A stretch of 64,000 bases of DNA from Trametopsis cervina (GCA_022385755.1 MU278360.1:651692-715691); one strand, 5' to 3'; positions 33,955 to 45,799 are shown, numbered from the stretch's first letter. Notes: generated from the letters alone by a model not told the origin. A program made the numbers and translations.

Positions 33955-35281
33955 ATGCCGCTTAGGACTAAGTCATCACAGCCCGGAACTGAGACCTCGA
34001 ATCCGGTACGGCTGAATACTAATATCACGCGGGATACGATAGAGCTCACATCCAACACCAGAGTGGAGAGTCTTCCAGAAGTACTCGTAGACAACCGAAG
34101 CGTCAACAGGCAGCGTTATATTCCGATGATTCGGAAGACGAAACAAAGACGCAATCGCCAGAGCCTACCAAACCAGCGAAGCGTGCGCGAACTGAGGAAG
34201 ACGACTTCAATGTCGATATAGAGGAGGAGGAAGATGTGGAAATAGAGGAGGACGACGAAACAATCGACGAGACCAGGTTTCTACCGCCGGAAATACGGAA
34301 GAAAAAGCAGGCTACATCCTCAAACCCGAAATCCAGGTCGACGACGCGCAAAGCCGCAAAGAAGAAGAGGGTGCTGTCAGACGACGAAGATGAAGAAGGG
34401 TACAACACCGCAGAAGAAGATGCGACATTGCAAGGCGATGATGATGACTTTGTACTTGAGGCATCATTATCAAAGCGAACTGCGCCCTCGAGTACTAAGA
34501 GGAAAGTTGGTATTGGAAGGGGCGGAAGAGTGTCGAGGTTCAGTAAGGATGAGAGTGCAGCTACCGCCAAAGATGAGAGTAGACCTGCAGGGGCCTCGAA
34601 GCGCGGTATCTCGGCGGAGCAAGACGAAGCAACTGCGGCAAAAAACGAGTCTAGAACAGACGGCCTCTCTTCTAAGGATGCGACGCCACCTCCCGTGAAG
34701 AAGCCCAAGTACCCGCCTATCAAAAAGAACAAGCCTTCTGCTGCTCCTGTGTTGCCTCCGAAACCTCTCACAAAACCCGCAGTGACTGCCAAACCAGACT
34801 CTTCGTTGACTGTTCCCGGGGCCCGGAAGCCTGCTGCCACTGCGAACAATGCCGATTTCGACCTGAGAGACGCAAACGTTTACGCATCGTTGTTTGCGAA
34901 GGTGCGTCTGTACAGTATTTATAAGCGTTTTGTGTCTGAGAATCGATTGTCTTTAGCCGAGTGGATCAACACCGAACGCGGGACTGAACAGAAAGGAGCG
35001 CGAGGAAGAGAGGCGCAAAGAGCTCAACAAGATGCGTGATGAGGCCCGTGCCAAGCGGATGCAAGATATGGTGAGCTTGTCGGTACGTGCATGGTGGCGG
35101 TCTGAACATACTATATTCGCAGAAGGAAACATTCGACCTCCAAGCATCTCACGAAAAGGTCCAACGTTTTGTAGACAAGCTCATCAAGCGCAGGTCTGCT
35201 GCCATGTATCCAAACATGCTAGGCGGTGCGTTTAAAGACGCTTTCGACCGTGCCAAGACCAGGAACGGGATACCGCAGTAG
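33955..35281 (+). CDS. Acidic, Lys-rich hypothetical protein, probably nuclear
   Basis: I do not recognise the family. Start MPLRTKSSQPGTETSNP, then an intron (GTACGGCTG...CAACACCAG) in phase into SGESSRSTRRQPKRQQAA. A long charged middle follows: acidic clusters (DDSEDE, NVDIEEEEDVEIEEDDE) alternate with basic ones (PEIRKKKQ, RKAAKKKRVLSDDEDEE), which suggests nuclear localisation and chromatin or RNA contact. Two further introns lead to EREEERRKELNKMRDEARAKRM, a short coiled coil, and a conserved-looking end (FDLQASHEKVQRFVDKLIKR, then MLGGAFKDAFDRAKTRNGIPQ). The compact C-terminal block is the best candidate for a real domain. Confidence 0.7.
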
Positions 35282-35333
35282 TATACAGATGAGAGGCGGA
35301 TAGTCACACGCATAGTTGAGATTTCCTGGAGTT

Positions 35334-36190
35334 GAATATGTTTCAGATGCTTGGAACTTGCATAGAGTGGGCATTCGTCCTGGAGTGGCCCCGAGTTCAA
35401 GGCGGTCAGTCATGTGGTATTCGCAATTTGTGTGGTAATGATGTAGGGATGCATATCGAAGAAACTGGAGGAGGGTTACCTGGTCCCTGACACAAGGCGT
35501 GGTCAAGGATATTATTCCCGAAATTGTATCCACCAATGCTAGTACGTGATTGTATCACCTTCCGAGGACATGCCCTCATAGCTGAGTCATAGCCTCCTGC
35601 TGTAATGAGGCCTTCAAGATCGCCACCAGTTCTGCTGCGTATCTCGACAATTACTTTATGCTCATCGGCACAGACGGCGTATATTCATACACATTCCAAT
35701 ACGAAAAGCGCGCCGACTGCCCCGTATGCGGGGGCGACTCGATGGATATTGAGATCAGCAAAGAATGGACGGTGGAACAGCTGATCGAGATGCTCACAGA
35801 GAGACAAGATATGTAAGCGTATAGTCCATGATTCTGCACTTCCAGCACTGTTCTTACCATGTTGTGTGTAGCCAAATCAAGAAGCCGTCGTTGTCTAGTG
35901 GCACGAAGCAAATATACTTCCAAGCTCCCCCTCAACTAGAGCAAGCAACCCGCCCGAACCTCGAGAAGAAGGTCTCCGATCTCGTAGGCGACGGAGGAGA
36001 GATGACGGTTACTGCAACTACATTACCATTTAACTTGAGCTTGCGGGTCACGTTTACCTAGTGTGGCCGCAATTCAGGCATTTAGAAAGACAACCAATCA
36101 CCATCAATGCCCTGACGATCAAACATGCAGCTCATGCGGAAGGCGATTAACCACAACGCACTCTATGTATTTGGAGGTATTATCTCTTCA
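35334..36190 (+). pseudogene. Truncated inverted duplicate of the 3' half of UBA3
   Basis: Matches the reverse-strand UBA3 gene at 42305-43250 almost base for base over most of its length, including introns and the 3' flank past the stop codon. It begins inside the exon that holds [14 protein letters not shown], already degraded, so the adenylation domain and the catalytic Cys are missing. About 100 bp that encode [20 protein letters not shown] are deleted. The last two exons are conserved in protein sequence ([36 protein letters not shown], and a last exon ending LSLRVTFT). It has no start or promoter and is best read as a recent partial copy, transcribed or not. Confidence 0.9.
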
Positions 36191-36267
36191 CGTACGTATC
36201 ACGCGTACTAGATATTGCACTTCGATCGGAATACACATATAGCAATGGTTCTTCACCTCGATTCTCC

Positions 36268-39200
36268 TCATTCGCGGGGGAAATAGTCGTGGAAAGTGGG
36301 TCCTTGCTGCTGAAGAACCTCTCGCAGTGATGCTTCTATCTTTGGTTTCATCTCCCTCGCCAGCAACTCCGTTACGTCTTTGACGATCGCACTTCGAGCC
36401 TTCTCCTCGACCGCCTTGATGCGCGACACATTCTCATCACGCAATCGGAGGAGAAAGCAGGCGAACCGGTATGCGTCGAACACTTTGGATAGATCGAATG
36501 TGAGCGTGGAACGGTCCATGTAGAAGGTTTCCTGAGTATGATATGTGAGTTGACGGACATCTGCAGTCGAGACTTCCCCACTTACGCCCTTGTCTGAGAC
36601 CCAGGCAAGCACCACGACTCCAATCGGACCATCCACGATCAAGCCATACACCGGTAATTCAGTGATGCCTTGGGCCGCTAACGCCTGGACGATTGAGATA
36701 AGTGCCATCGAACACTCGTTGACTGTATCTTTCCTGCTTGCAGGGCGTTTTCTGTACTTCACAATCATCGTTGGGAGCTGGGCCACACGCAGGTCTGGTG
36801 TCGGTGACACAAGATAGGGATATCTAGGGGGTTCATTCGCAGAAAATGGCTGCTGCTGCAGATCCGTGAGGCGCATCATGAAAAGTGCATCACACTCGAC
36901 CTCGATAGGTTCGCAGAAAGCACGTGTGTATGCTAGGAGCTCCAAAGGCGCCTCGTCGTGTATCATCTCATACAGAGCACTGACATTCCAGCGTGCATCT
37001 GCGGCAGTTAGGTGTATGTCACTTGATTGACAAGCGAGAGCTTGTTGTAGGCTCGCGGTGTAAGCAGGATTATGCACCATCCGAGTGGCCTCCCAACGCT
37101 CTTCATCCAATCGGCGTAGCAGGTTCTGCAGGAATTCTACTGTCGATTCATACTTTGAGTTGTCGCCGACGGTCGCATCGCGCGTAAGACAGCCCGATGA
37201 CAGTGCCACGGAGGGATCCGTTCTACACAACACATGCTCATCGTATACCGATGCGAGCGATAGCAGTAAAGAACTTACAATAAATGGAAGGATCCCGTAT
37301 TATAAAACCTCTGAAGGAGATTGCCCCACTCAGACCTGCAATCGGCGATGCATACTGGGGTGAACTCTTCCCATCTCGTCCACGGCGTGGCAAACTCCCA
37401 TCTATCCGAGTACAGCTTTTTCGGGAGCTGACAGCTGACAGCTGTGGCCCATATGTGATCGAAGTGTTGGTCTAGGAGCACCCTGTAGCCTTCGGGGTCA
37501 TCGGGGATATCATGGCAGGCAGTATTTGCTGACGTCCTTCCTAGAAGTGCTTCTCGCTTGTTTTTAAATATGGTGTCGAGATGTGGCAAAAATCCCTACA
37601 GCCACAGGCCTTGTCAGAGTTGTATAGTCTACGGATTCTGTGATTGCATACCGTGTTCTGCAGCACCTTCGGCCAAGTGATCACAGCCAGACGATCGTGA
37701 AGATCTCGGTATTGGTTCAGGTATCTATCTTTCTTCAATTGATCAGGGACCACACGCGCAGAAACGTTTATAACGTGTCGATCAAGCAGCCACGTCCGGG
37801 AAGATGGACGACCAGTGCCAACATCTCTATGTTTCATATCCATGGTAGGAGTCGAGAGGAAGCTGCAGAACAGGGAGAATGCTATAAACGCGACAACAGT
37901 GGAGATTACAGAAGACGCACAATTCGCCGCGTCTTGTGATGTAGTCATTCCATATGTGATCACCGGGATCTGTTGGTGACACAACCCTTTTGGCCATATC
38001 TGCAGCTGAGACATTCACATCCATATCAGTATGAATCCTGCTGTACTAACCGCGGTCCTTACCGAAACCCCGCATATCTGCGAAAAGACCTTCCTGCAGG
38101 TGCAGCATGAGCGCAGCAAAATTTAGAGCAGATTCATGATAACTCAGGTCGAACGTGCCGATGCTGGGGAATTCCAAGTCCTCAGAGAGCAGAGATTCAG
38201 GTTGGGGTCGAAGAATGTGAATTGACGGCAGCAGCTGCAGACTATAGATAAGTCATAGAATTACATTCTGCAAGGTAACATACCTTTGCCTCAGGGCTTT
38301 CTGCGCAATCTTCCAGCCATCCAATGTAAAAATGTCCGCGAATAGCATTTGGAGTTAATAGTAAAGCGACTGCATAGTCGAACCTACCACCTGTGCTCCT
38401 CACACGCTTCATGTCCAGAATCTGGGCTATGGCACGGCAAACATGCTCCTTAGTATATCCCACTGGGAAGATGGGTGTGGCGAGGACGTTTCCAGACTTC
38501 TGAGGAGTTCTGGGAGGAGATTGGAACAGCGCGCTAGTAATGGGGACCTTAGACCAGAATGGACCTAGAGCAGCATTGAAATCAGTCGTTATGTCTGCGA
38601 TTGCTCCGCCAAATTCTGTTCGATCGTCAAAATAACGCAATAGTGCTTTCAAGTTAGCTGAAAATGATATGCCATTGTTAGTGAGCTGTACCGGGCACGT
38701 AGGCTGGTCAGATTCATCGTCCTCGTCTTCATCGTCTTCATCGTCCTCGTCCCTGTCGTCCTTATCATCATCGTGCTCCTCATCGTCTTCATCGTCTTCA
38801 TCGTCTTCATCGTCTTCATCGTCTTCATCGTCTTCATCGTCTTCATCGTCTTCATCGTCTTCATCGTCTTCATCGTCCTCATCATCCTCATCGTCCCTGT
38901 AGTATTCGCTGTTCTCGCTTTCCTTATCGCTGTCGTCCTCATTGTCCTCGCAAGCCTCATCATTCTCGTCACTTTTATTGACCTCATACCGGACGTGGTT
39001 GTCGTTATTTTCACGGGTGACGTCCTTGTAGCCTTTGGCGTTGTTGTCCTCTTCCATGACCTCCGATATAGGAAAACATTTCAAGTATGATAGTATCATC
39101 AATTGTTCGTGTTCAGGCCTGTCAACATTGGTCGTGCTATCAAGTTATAAGTAAAACATCAAATCCTAGAACATGAACGAGTACTGACATGGCATGTAAG

Positions 39201-39514
39201 TTATTAGGGCTGACATGACCCAACACCTTGATTACCGTACGCCATAATTGTGCAGACAAGCCTTGCCGTTCTTCAAGACTTTCCGAGACTGCTCTGACAA
39301 AATTACGAACCGAATCTAACAAGATTTGATTCGGCTTAGATGTGGGGTCAGGGAAACGATGCTCGTTCAGGAAGTGAAGAAGATCTTGCACGTCTTGCGG
39401 AAACGCCAAAGCTCGGAATTCAGGTAATGACGTTTGATCAGCCTGACTCAAGACGTCTTCATAGGAGTGATAACAAATATTGAAGTTGAGGTCGAGGTTC
39501 TGCATACTCGTCAT
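36268..39514 (-). CDS. Uncharacterised large multi-exon protein with Asp/Glu repeat tract
   Basis: I do not recognise the family; it resembles lineage-specific Agaricomycete proteins. It starts MTSMQNLDLNFNICYHSYED. An intron after NLHAM leads to PEHEQLMILSYLKCF, then an acidic region with (DDE)n, then NGISFSANLKALLRYFDD, FPVGYTKEHVCRAIAQILDM and GHFYIGWLEDCAESPEAK. Further exons read LLPSIHILRPQPESLLSEDL, DMAKRVVSPTDPGDHIWNDY, TGRPSSRTWLLDRHVINV, RDLHDRLAVITWPKVLQNT, HLDTIFKNKREALLGRTS and TDPSVALSSGCLTRDATVGD. The end is GPTFHDYFPRE. Most joins were checked for phase, but the exon set near 37590-38100 is tentative. The pattern of a folded domain followed by TWLLDRHV and VITWP recalls fungus-specific kinase-like proteins, but no kinase motif was seen. 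It sits between the inverted UBA3 copies. Confidence 0.6.
38718..38890 (-). repeat. 9-bp tandem repeat encoding Asp-Asp-Glu
   Basis: About a dozen near-perfect copies of a 9-bp unit (TCGTCTTCA on the plus strand), with less regular copies at the edges. In the gene's frame it encodes (DDE)n. It stays open in other frames too, as poly-Ser, (IVF)n and (MKT)n, which explains several long overlapping open frames here. Confidence 0.9.
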
Positions 39515-39699
39515 TACTGGAATGAATGTGGATGTACCTAATATCAGGAGAGATAGAGTCCATAGACAGCTAATAGGACGTATATAGTAGTGTGTACGCG
39601 CCCAGTGCCACGATTTCCTGCCATCAAATGTCAGGACGAGTCTTGTTGATTCAAATCATTTTAGAGCAAGAGACTCTGTTTATAGACTACAAGGGCTAC

Positions 39700-39815
39700 A
39701 GACTACGAGAGCAGGCCAACCGATATGCTTCGAAGACTTTGGATAGATCGGATGTAAGCATGGAACGGTCCATGTAAAAGGTCCCCTATGTAAGTCGAAG
39801 AACATCCGTTGTCAA
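39700..39815 (-). pseudogene. Small relic of the neighbouring uncharacterised gene
   Basis: Reverse-strand MDRSMLTSDLSKVFEAYRLA and its surrounding bases match the exon at about 36460-36570 (MDRSTLTFDLSKVFDAYRFA), then a stop. The fragment lies about 200 bp upstream of the start of that gene, so it is a leftover of a second copy or a duplication scar. Confidence 0.7.
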
Positions 39816-40400
39816 AAGTGCCACTTGTCCGAGATCCTGCCGTCAACTTCCTCTTCCCTCCCTTCTACCTTCGCCCTTGCCTCCAGCGCGTCGTTGATCG
39901 TGGCCGCCTACGCGTTCGATGCCGTCTCACTTGTTGTTCAAGCGGCGACGATCTGTCGATGGGCGGGGCTTGCAGGTACATAGAGACGCGCCGTTCAGGG
40001 TCGCCTGTCGTTCCACCTCGCTATCGACGCGGAGTGGTAGGCAGGAATGGAGGTGGCGTGGTGCAGCTCGGCTCAGGAAGCGGCCGCGCAGGACCGAGGC
40101 TTGGGCAGGGAGGACAGGCCAGTGATGAAGGAAGGTGCTGGTGTGGGCGAGAGGTCACCTGGGACAGGTGGCATGGGCGCGATGGGATGGCAGTAGACGC
40201 GAAGCTGAACCTTGTAAGCGTGTGTGATGAGAGGGACACTGTAAGAGGTATTAGTTAGAAATGGGGGGAAAAGAGAGCGTCGGCAGTCGCTCAAGATGTT
40301 TTGGTGGGAACGGGGTACCGGAGTAGTATACAGATAGAAATGAGAAACATTTTATAGCGTACCTAACCATGTACTCATCCTGCCAAAGAACAGCGCATTG
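39816..40400. other. Intergenic region, GC-rich part without supported gene
   Basis: About 585 bp. A GC-rich stretch at 39850-40240 carries long open frames on both strands, rich in Arg/Gly or Pro/Ser, with no motif or splice logic. I regard them as composition artefacts. Confidence 0.45.
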
Positions 40401-41647
40401 TTAACCACTTTCACATTCAGCATCTAATGAGGCAACAATTGTCCTGGATAGCTTTGCGATTTGCTCGAAACATGTGTCAAACCATTTCCGAACATCTGTC
40501 TCTTTCTTTCTTCTTGACCCACCACTAACAGAAAGTTCTTCCAGGCCGCTTTGCAGAGCGTCGACATCCGTACCCTCGCGAGGTTTCCTTGGTTCAGAGC
40601 TAAGAAGAACATCTTGGTAAAGCGCGACTCTGAGTTGGTCCACTACGGCTGCTGACGATACAATTGTCGAGCGTAAGGAGGATATATCCTGCGGGGCGTA
40701 AAGGGCAGCTACAAGTTCCTCCGCCGCGAGCAGGATCGTATGCGAATGATGCGGCAACTTGTCAAGGGATGCGTCGGAAACGGTCGGGGAGGTAGCTTTC
40801 AGAATGTCCAATTGAACACGCTTGTGTAGGAGCACTACCATCCTCAGGAGTGGGTGAACCTGTTCGGACGTTCATCAGATTAGTACGATTTATCGTTGCA
40901 ATGCACACACCTGCTTCGTGCGAGCCAGCTCTTGAGGGTTTAACCTCTTTGCTGAACCAAGCCCAAGTTCATCCCATTCACCGTCAAACTCGTCACCGAA
41001 ATCCTCGTCCGCTTCTTCCTCTTCGCCTTGCTCAGTCATGTCTCCCACTTCACCCAACGAATCCTCCAGCATCGCCCTATCTTGTGCCCATCGCGACCGC
41101 ACAGCCGCAAGGTTATCTTCCGGCAATTTCTTGCGGACGGAATCAATGGAATCATGGACCGCCCCCGTCCTGACAAGGTAGTCGGCATCCGAGGCCTCTC
41201 CTTGCTGGATGATGCTGGTGAAAGCGAGCGCAAATGCTTTCAAGCTTTCCAGGACGTCCTGACTTCCCCTCCGTACATCTTCTGAGAGGGTCTTCCCATA
41301 TGAGTCGAACAGAGTCACGCAGGTGGTAAGGGATGAGATGTATTTTGTGAGATCGTGCATCGGAGCTAGCGATGCGGCAAAGGCCTGTTCCGAAGGACGC
41401 AGTGTCAACGTTATCTTCGTCGTTAACGTGTATAAAAACGTTAAAAGTGAAGTAAAATCTTTTCGAAGTATAGCTAGAGCTGGAACTACAGCCTGCGATG
41501 ACTGTGTCTGGCGCAGAGCTTCCTGCGAAGCAGAGCAAGTCTCCGCTATGACATTCAGCACGGCCAGGGCTGGAAGAAGGCAAGATATAAAGACAACATC
41601 CAATCGACTTGGGGCAGTAATGACTCACCTTGTTGTGATTCAGACAT
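40401..41647 (-). CDS. GCIP / cyclin-D1-binding-protein-1-like protein
   Basis: Resembles the GCIP family (Grap2 and cyclin-D-interacting) in layout: helical N-terminal domain, central acidic stretch, helical C-terminal domain, about 360 residues. Start MSESQQ at 41647, with an intron in phase to ALAVLNVIAETCSASQEA. Then KDFTSLLTFLYTLTTKIT, LRPSEQAFAASLAPMHDLTK and the acidic block EQGEEEEADEDFGDEFDGEW. The next exon reads HPLLRMVVLLHKRVQLDILK and ends RTIVASLDAECESG. The function in fungi is unclear; the animal protein binds cyclin D. The frame stays open about 150 codons upstream of this ATG with low coding appearance. The family assignment is from shape and a few residues only. Confidence 0.5.
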
Positions 41648-42433
41648 AAACGGACGGGTTAAACGGCGCTGCGGTTCAGAAATCAAGGTGGTATGTATAA
41701 ACAGCGCCGGACTTGAGCGAAGAGGCAATGCGCTTTGTGGCGTCGGAATGCCATTTATATCGGATACTGCTACCTGCACCGCGCATACAAAGTGATATAC
41801 CGATCTATTCGCTCTGCACAGAGAGCAATGTAGTCGGGCTACACGTGAGGCTGTCCTATTAGCTGCGCTCATCTGCCTTGAGTCTTCCGTCGCCCTTGAG
41901 TTCCCGTCTTCTCCCCGAACAAAAGTTCGCTGCAACCTCATCACTTTACTTCTGAGTTCCAGGAAGCGGACACGACTTGGAGTGAACGCCTGCTGGATGC
42001 GAAGGCGCATTCTTTTTATAGATTCGTCAGAGTGGTCTCCGAAACACTTCGGAAGCTGCAGACGTCTCCGTCTTTCTGGCATGTTGTAATCAGAGTGTTG
42101 GGTCATGCCAGCACTGCCAAGTTATATGCCGTGTCAGTACCCTTTGCCAGTCTGGGGACTTGATGTTTCGCTGACAGCTTACTAGCACAACTGACCTTGT
42201 TGCACCTGAGCCGGAACAACTGATAGTACTCTCACATTTAGCATTTCCCCCTGATGCTAACAACAAGGACAACGTATATGAGGACGACATATACGATACA
42301 TACATGAAGAGATAACATCTCCAACTATATAGCGTGCGTTGTGGTTAATCGCCTTCCGCATGAGCTGCATGTATGATCGTCGGGACATTGATGGTGATTG
42401 GATGTCTTTCTAAATGCATGAATTGCGGCCACA
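41648..42433. other. Spacer between GCIP-like gene and UBA3
   Basis: About 790 bp. A reverse-strand open frame (to about 42106) runs into the GCIP-like start; it is Arg/Ser rich and may be untranslated leader. From 42305 the sequence belongs to the repeat shared with 35334-36190. Confidence 0.4.
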
Positions 42434-43250
42434 CTAGGTAAACGTGACCCGCAAGCTCAAGTTAAATGGTAATGTAGTTGCAGTAACCGTCATCTCTCCT
42501 CCGTCGCCTACGAGATCGGAGACCTTCTTCTCGAGGTTCGGGCGGGTGGCTTGCTCTAGTTGAGGGGGAGCTTGGAAGTATATTTGCTTCGCGCCACTAG
42601 ATAATGACGGCTTCTTGATTTGGCTACACACAACATGGTAAGAACAGTGCTGGAAGTGTGGAATCATGGACTATACGCTTACATATCCTGTCTCTCTGTG
42701 AGCATCTCGATCAGCTGTTCGACCGTCCATTCTTTGCTGATCTCAATATCCATCGAGTCGCCCCCGCATACGGGGCAGTCGGCGCGCTTTTCGTATTGGA
42801 ATGTGTAGGAATATACGCCGTCTGTGCCGATGAGCATAAAGTAATTGTCGAGATACGCAGCAGAACTTGTAGCGATCTTGAAGGCCTCATTACAGCAGGA
42901 GGCTACCATTCACCTATGAGGGTATGTCTTCTGAAGGTGAGACAACCACGCACCTGCAATGATAGCATTGGTAGATGCAATTGCGGGAATGATATTCTTG
43001 ACCACGCCTTGTGTCAGAGACCAGGTGACACCTTCAATGTTGAACTCCTTTGCACGATTAGAAGCAACATTGAAAAGCCATCCGATATGTTCTGGGTCAT
43101 CCGTATCGAGCTTCTTTTCTGCAAATCCTTACATCATTACCACACACATTGCGAATATCATATGACTGACCACCGTGAACTCGTGGCCACTCTAGGACGG
43201 ATGCCCATTCTATGCAATGCTCGGGCAGGCGTGGTGTATTCGCGATTGTA
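42305..43250 (-). repeat. UBA3: Right arm of inverted repeat (source copy, 3' part of UBA3 and flank)
   Basis: Nearly identical in reverse complement to 35334-36190, including about 130 bp after the stop codon. The left arm lacks about 100 bp in the middle. The arms are separated by about 6.1 kb. Confidence 0.9.
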
Positions 43251-44104
43251 CATATCGGGAAAGCAGTAGGTTTGTTCAGCATTTCCAAGGAACATTCATA
43301 GCAAGAGGAGATAGTTGGTAAAATGACGCGAGCTTGGCCCTTGAAGCCTATTGTGATTTATGTGGTCAGCTACATTGGCTTATGATACGTTTGGAGAGCC
43401 TGAATCACCTTCGGTACCACCATCAATGAGGGGCTTCAAACTCTCTGGGTTCTCGGGGTCGACGAGGTTAACGAGAGTGGCATTGATCCATCGTCGCGCC
43501 TCTACTGAGTCAAGGCCACAAATGACCAGGTTGAATTGCAGGTAATAGTCGTCATCCTTGTCTTGGATTTTGCCGTAGTATCTGCTAGATTGTTAGCTTA
43601 GCCCCTTCTGACCGTACTTATTACATACGGGGTGACTTTGACACCCGGGACGCGCTTCATGATGTACTCAGCGGCGACTATAGCTTTCGGTTGACCGACA
43701 TCCTTCTGCCTGGGATCGCAGGTTCAGCGCTGTAGACGACACACAGATAAAAAACATACCTGAATAGAAACTGTCGATTCAGGTTGCTTATGTCTATTGT
43801 GTCCATGTCGATGACATGAATATCCTTGAATCCAGACAGCGCAAGATTCGCTAGGATTTCGCAACCAAGACCGCCCGCACCGATTACCAATATCTTACAC
43901 TTGTTGCGTAGAAAGTCTTTAACCTAGTAAGTCATCAGAAATAGTACACATAGTTGATAGGAATATATGACATACCCCAAGCCCTGCAGCGAACGATGGG
44001 TCGGTGCGTGGCCCTGGTCTGTCTAAGATCTGATCAACATGGTAGTATCTGTCCGGCCAATCACTCGAGCTCGCATTGCCGTTCAACTCTACAGCTGCTG
44101 CCAT
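42434..44104 (-). CDS. UBA3: NEDD8-activating enzyme E1 catalytic subunit
   Basis: With Ula1/APP-BP1 it adenylates NEDD8/Rub1 and forms the E1 thioester, feeding cullin neddylation. Start [20 protein letters not shown]. Nucleotide site [18 protein letters not shown], then [17 protein letters not shown] and [29 protein letters not shown] and [18 protein letters not shown] follow. The catalytic Cys is in [16 protein letters not shown]. Zinc ligand pair in ADCPVCGG; the C-terminal ubiquitin-fold domain reads [15 protein letters not shown] and ends LSLRVTFT. About eight exons, all motifs present. A partial inverted copy lies at 35334-36190. Confidence 0.96.
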
Positions 44105-44349
44105 TTATATTATCTAGAAAGGGAAGTAACTTGGATGTAGAACAGTGTATGAAGGTTGCTGGGAGCAAACCCGTACGCGTGTGGCGGCACTACTAAGCAC
44201 CTGATGAATAGCGCCCAGGACGCGATTAATTTCGTTAGGCGCGCTGTATAACTTCGAATCTTTCGGCGCAACTCTCAATCCCACCTCCTGCGACATTGAA
44301 ACCACATCGTACAAATACGACCTTCATCACCTTGACACAGGGATAGAAT
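44105..44349. promoter_or_regulatory. Shared divergent promoter (UBA3 / RCL1)
   Basis: 245 bp between head-to-head start codons; compact and therefore likely bidirectional. Confidence 0.5.
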
Positions 44350-45784
44350 ATGTCACAACCAGTGACCGTCTTACATTTCAGTGGTCACCAGTATCTGCGG
44401 CACAGGCTTGTGCTCTCAATACTGAGCGGAAAACCAGTGCGCATAGACAAAATACGGCCCGACGACAAAAACCCTGGTCTACGAGGTTCGCCTACACAAA
44501 TAAGTGTTCGTTTAAAGGTGATGTTAGCTTGAACTTTGATTCTGTAGACTATGAAGTCAGTCTGCTAAGGCTGTTGGAGAGAATAACGAATGGAACCGTT
44601 ATGGAGATCTCAGTCACTGGTATGCATAGAATGCTTTTCTTAGTCAGAGCTCGAAAGCTCACTGTGGTTATATTTGCATAGGTACTGCTATCCTTGTGAA
44701 ACCCGGCGTTATTTCTGGGGGGCCTGTGACGCATGACTGTCCCTTGTCCCGCTCTATCGGTTACTTCCTCGAGCCTGTTATAATGCTCGCTCCGTTTGCC
44801 AAGAAACCCCTCAACCTTACTATCCGTGGAATCACCTCCGATGATCGTGACCTATCCGTACGTTACATTCTTCCAGAGATATAGCTAGACTCTTAAGCTT
44901 GTCTTCTTTAGGCAGATCTAATACGTACGGTGACACTACCTCACCTGCAACTATTCGGTCTCTCTGAAGGTCTCGAATTGAGGGTGAGATAACCTCCGGG
45001 GTTGTTCTGAACCCAGCTCTGAATCACGTTTTAGATCAAGAAACGAGGCAGTCCGCCCTTGGGAGGCGGTGAAGTGCAATTCCTATGTCCCATAGTTAAG
45101 CAAGTAAAAACCCTCAACTTCGTGGATGCAGGGAAAATAAAACGAATACGTGGAATTGCGTAAGCATCAAGTATCGTTTATACCTTCTGACACTTATGCA
45201 TTGTTGGCAGTCATGCAGTCCGTGTCAGCCCTCAATTCTCGAATAGGATGATCGAAGCTGCCCGTTCCGTGCTGAATCGCTATATCCCAGATATATACCT
45301 ATACTCAGACGTATATAAAGGCGAAGATAGCGGCAAGTCCCCAGGATACGCTCTCAGTCTTCTTGCCGAGTCCACTACGGGAGCCATGCACTCCGCAGAG
45401 ACCGTCTCGCAACCTGGTGTAACGCCGGAGGAAATTGCCCTTCAAGCCTCACGTGCACTGTTGTCCGAAATCCAGAAGCGTGGCTGCGTGGACCGTCAAC
45501 ATCAAGTTCTTGTCTTGCTTATGATGGTTCTTGGTAGCGAGGACGTGGGGCGCTGTAGCATAGGTGAACTAACGCCTAGGACGTAAGCTGTCTCGGTTCT
45601 TCATCTGAGCGGAGGTGCTGACACTCTCGTATATTATAGCATCCAATTCCTCAGGGATGTAAAACAGACATTCGGTACCTCCTTCAAAATTGTATCAAGT
45701 GATCCATCGGATCCCGCATCCGCAGAGCTCCTGCTTTCGTGCTATGGATCAGGTTACGTGAATGTCAACAGGAGCCTGGCGTAA
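44350..45784 (+). CDS. RCL1: RNA 3'-terminal-phosphate-cyclase-like protein, 18S rRNA processing
   Basis: Rcl1 works with Bms1 in the small-subunit processome at pre-rRNA site A2. Start MSQPVTVLHFSGHQYLRHRL, with RLVLSILSGKPVRIDKIRP. Next exon DYEVSLLRLLERITNGT; then VISGGPVTHDCPLSRSIGYF and PLNLTIRGITSDDRDLS. IKKRGSPPLGGGEVQFLCP and FSNRMIEAARSVLNRYIPDI follow. The end is YGSGYVNVNRSLA. The His used by true cyclases is not in the usual place, as expected of Rcl1. Introns in phase; the first has the donor GTTCGC. The stop lies 15 bp from the NPR2 stop on the other strand. Confidence 0.95.
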
Positions 45785-45799
45785 ACACGGCGCCCATTA

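Noticed and set aside
34103..34849. 248-codon Ser-rich reverse-strand frame
   Set aside because: Antisense to the Lys/Glu-rich exon of the gene at 33955; the plus strand has in-phase introns and a sensible start.
38718..38890. Regular repeats considered as a CRISPR-like array
   Set aside because: Units are 9 bp without spacers, coding, and in a eukaryotic genome.
38669..39090. Poly-Ser and (IVF)n open frames on the plus strand
   Set aside because: Created by the 9-bp repeat that encodes (DDE)n on the reverse strand.
39809..40258. 149-codon open frame on the plus strand
   Set aside because: Lies in a GC-rich stretch, Arg/Gly-rich by composition, open on both strands, with no motif or splice context.
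41660..42106. In-frame upstream extension of the GCIP-like gene
   Set aside because: Open but Arg/Ser-rich and unlike the family; MSESQQ with an immediate in-phase intron is the better start. Kept only as a note.
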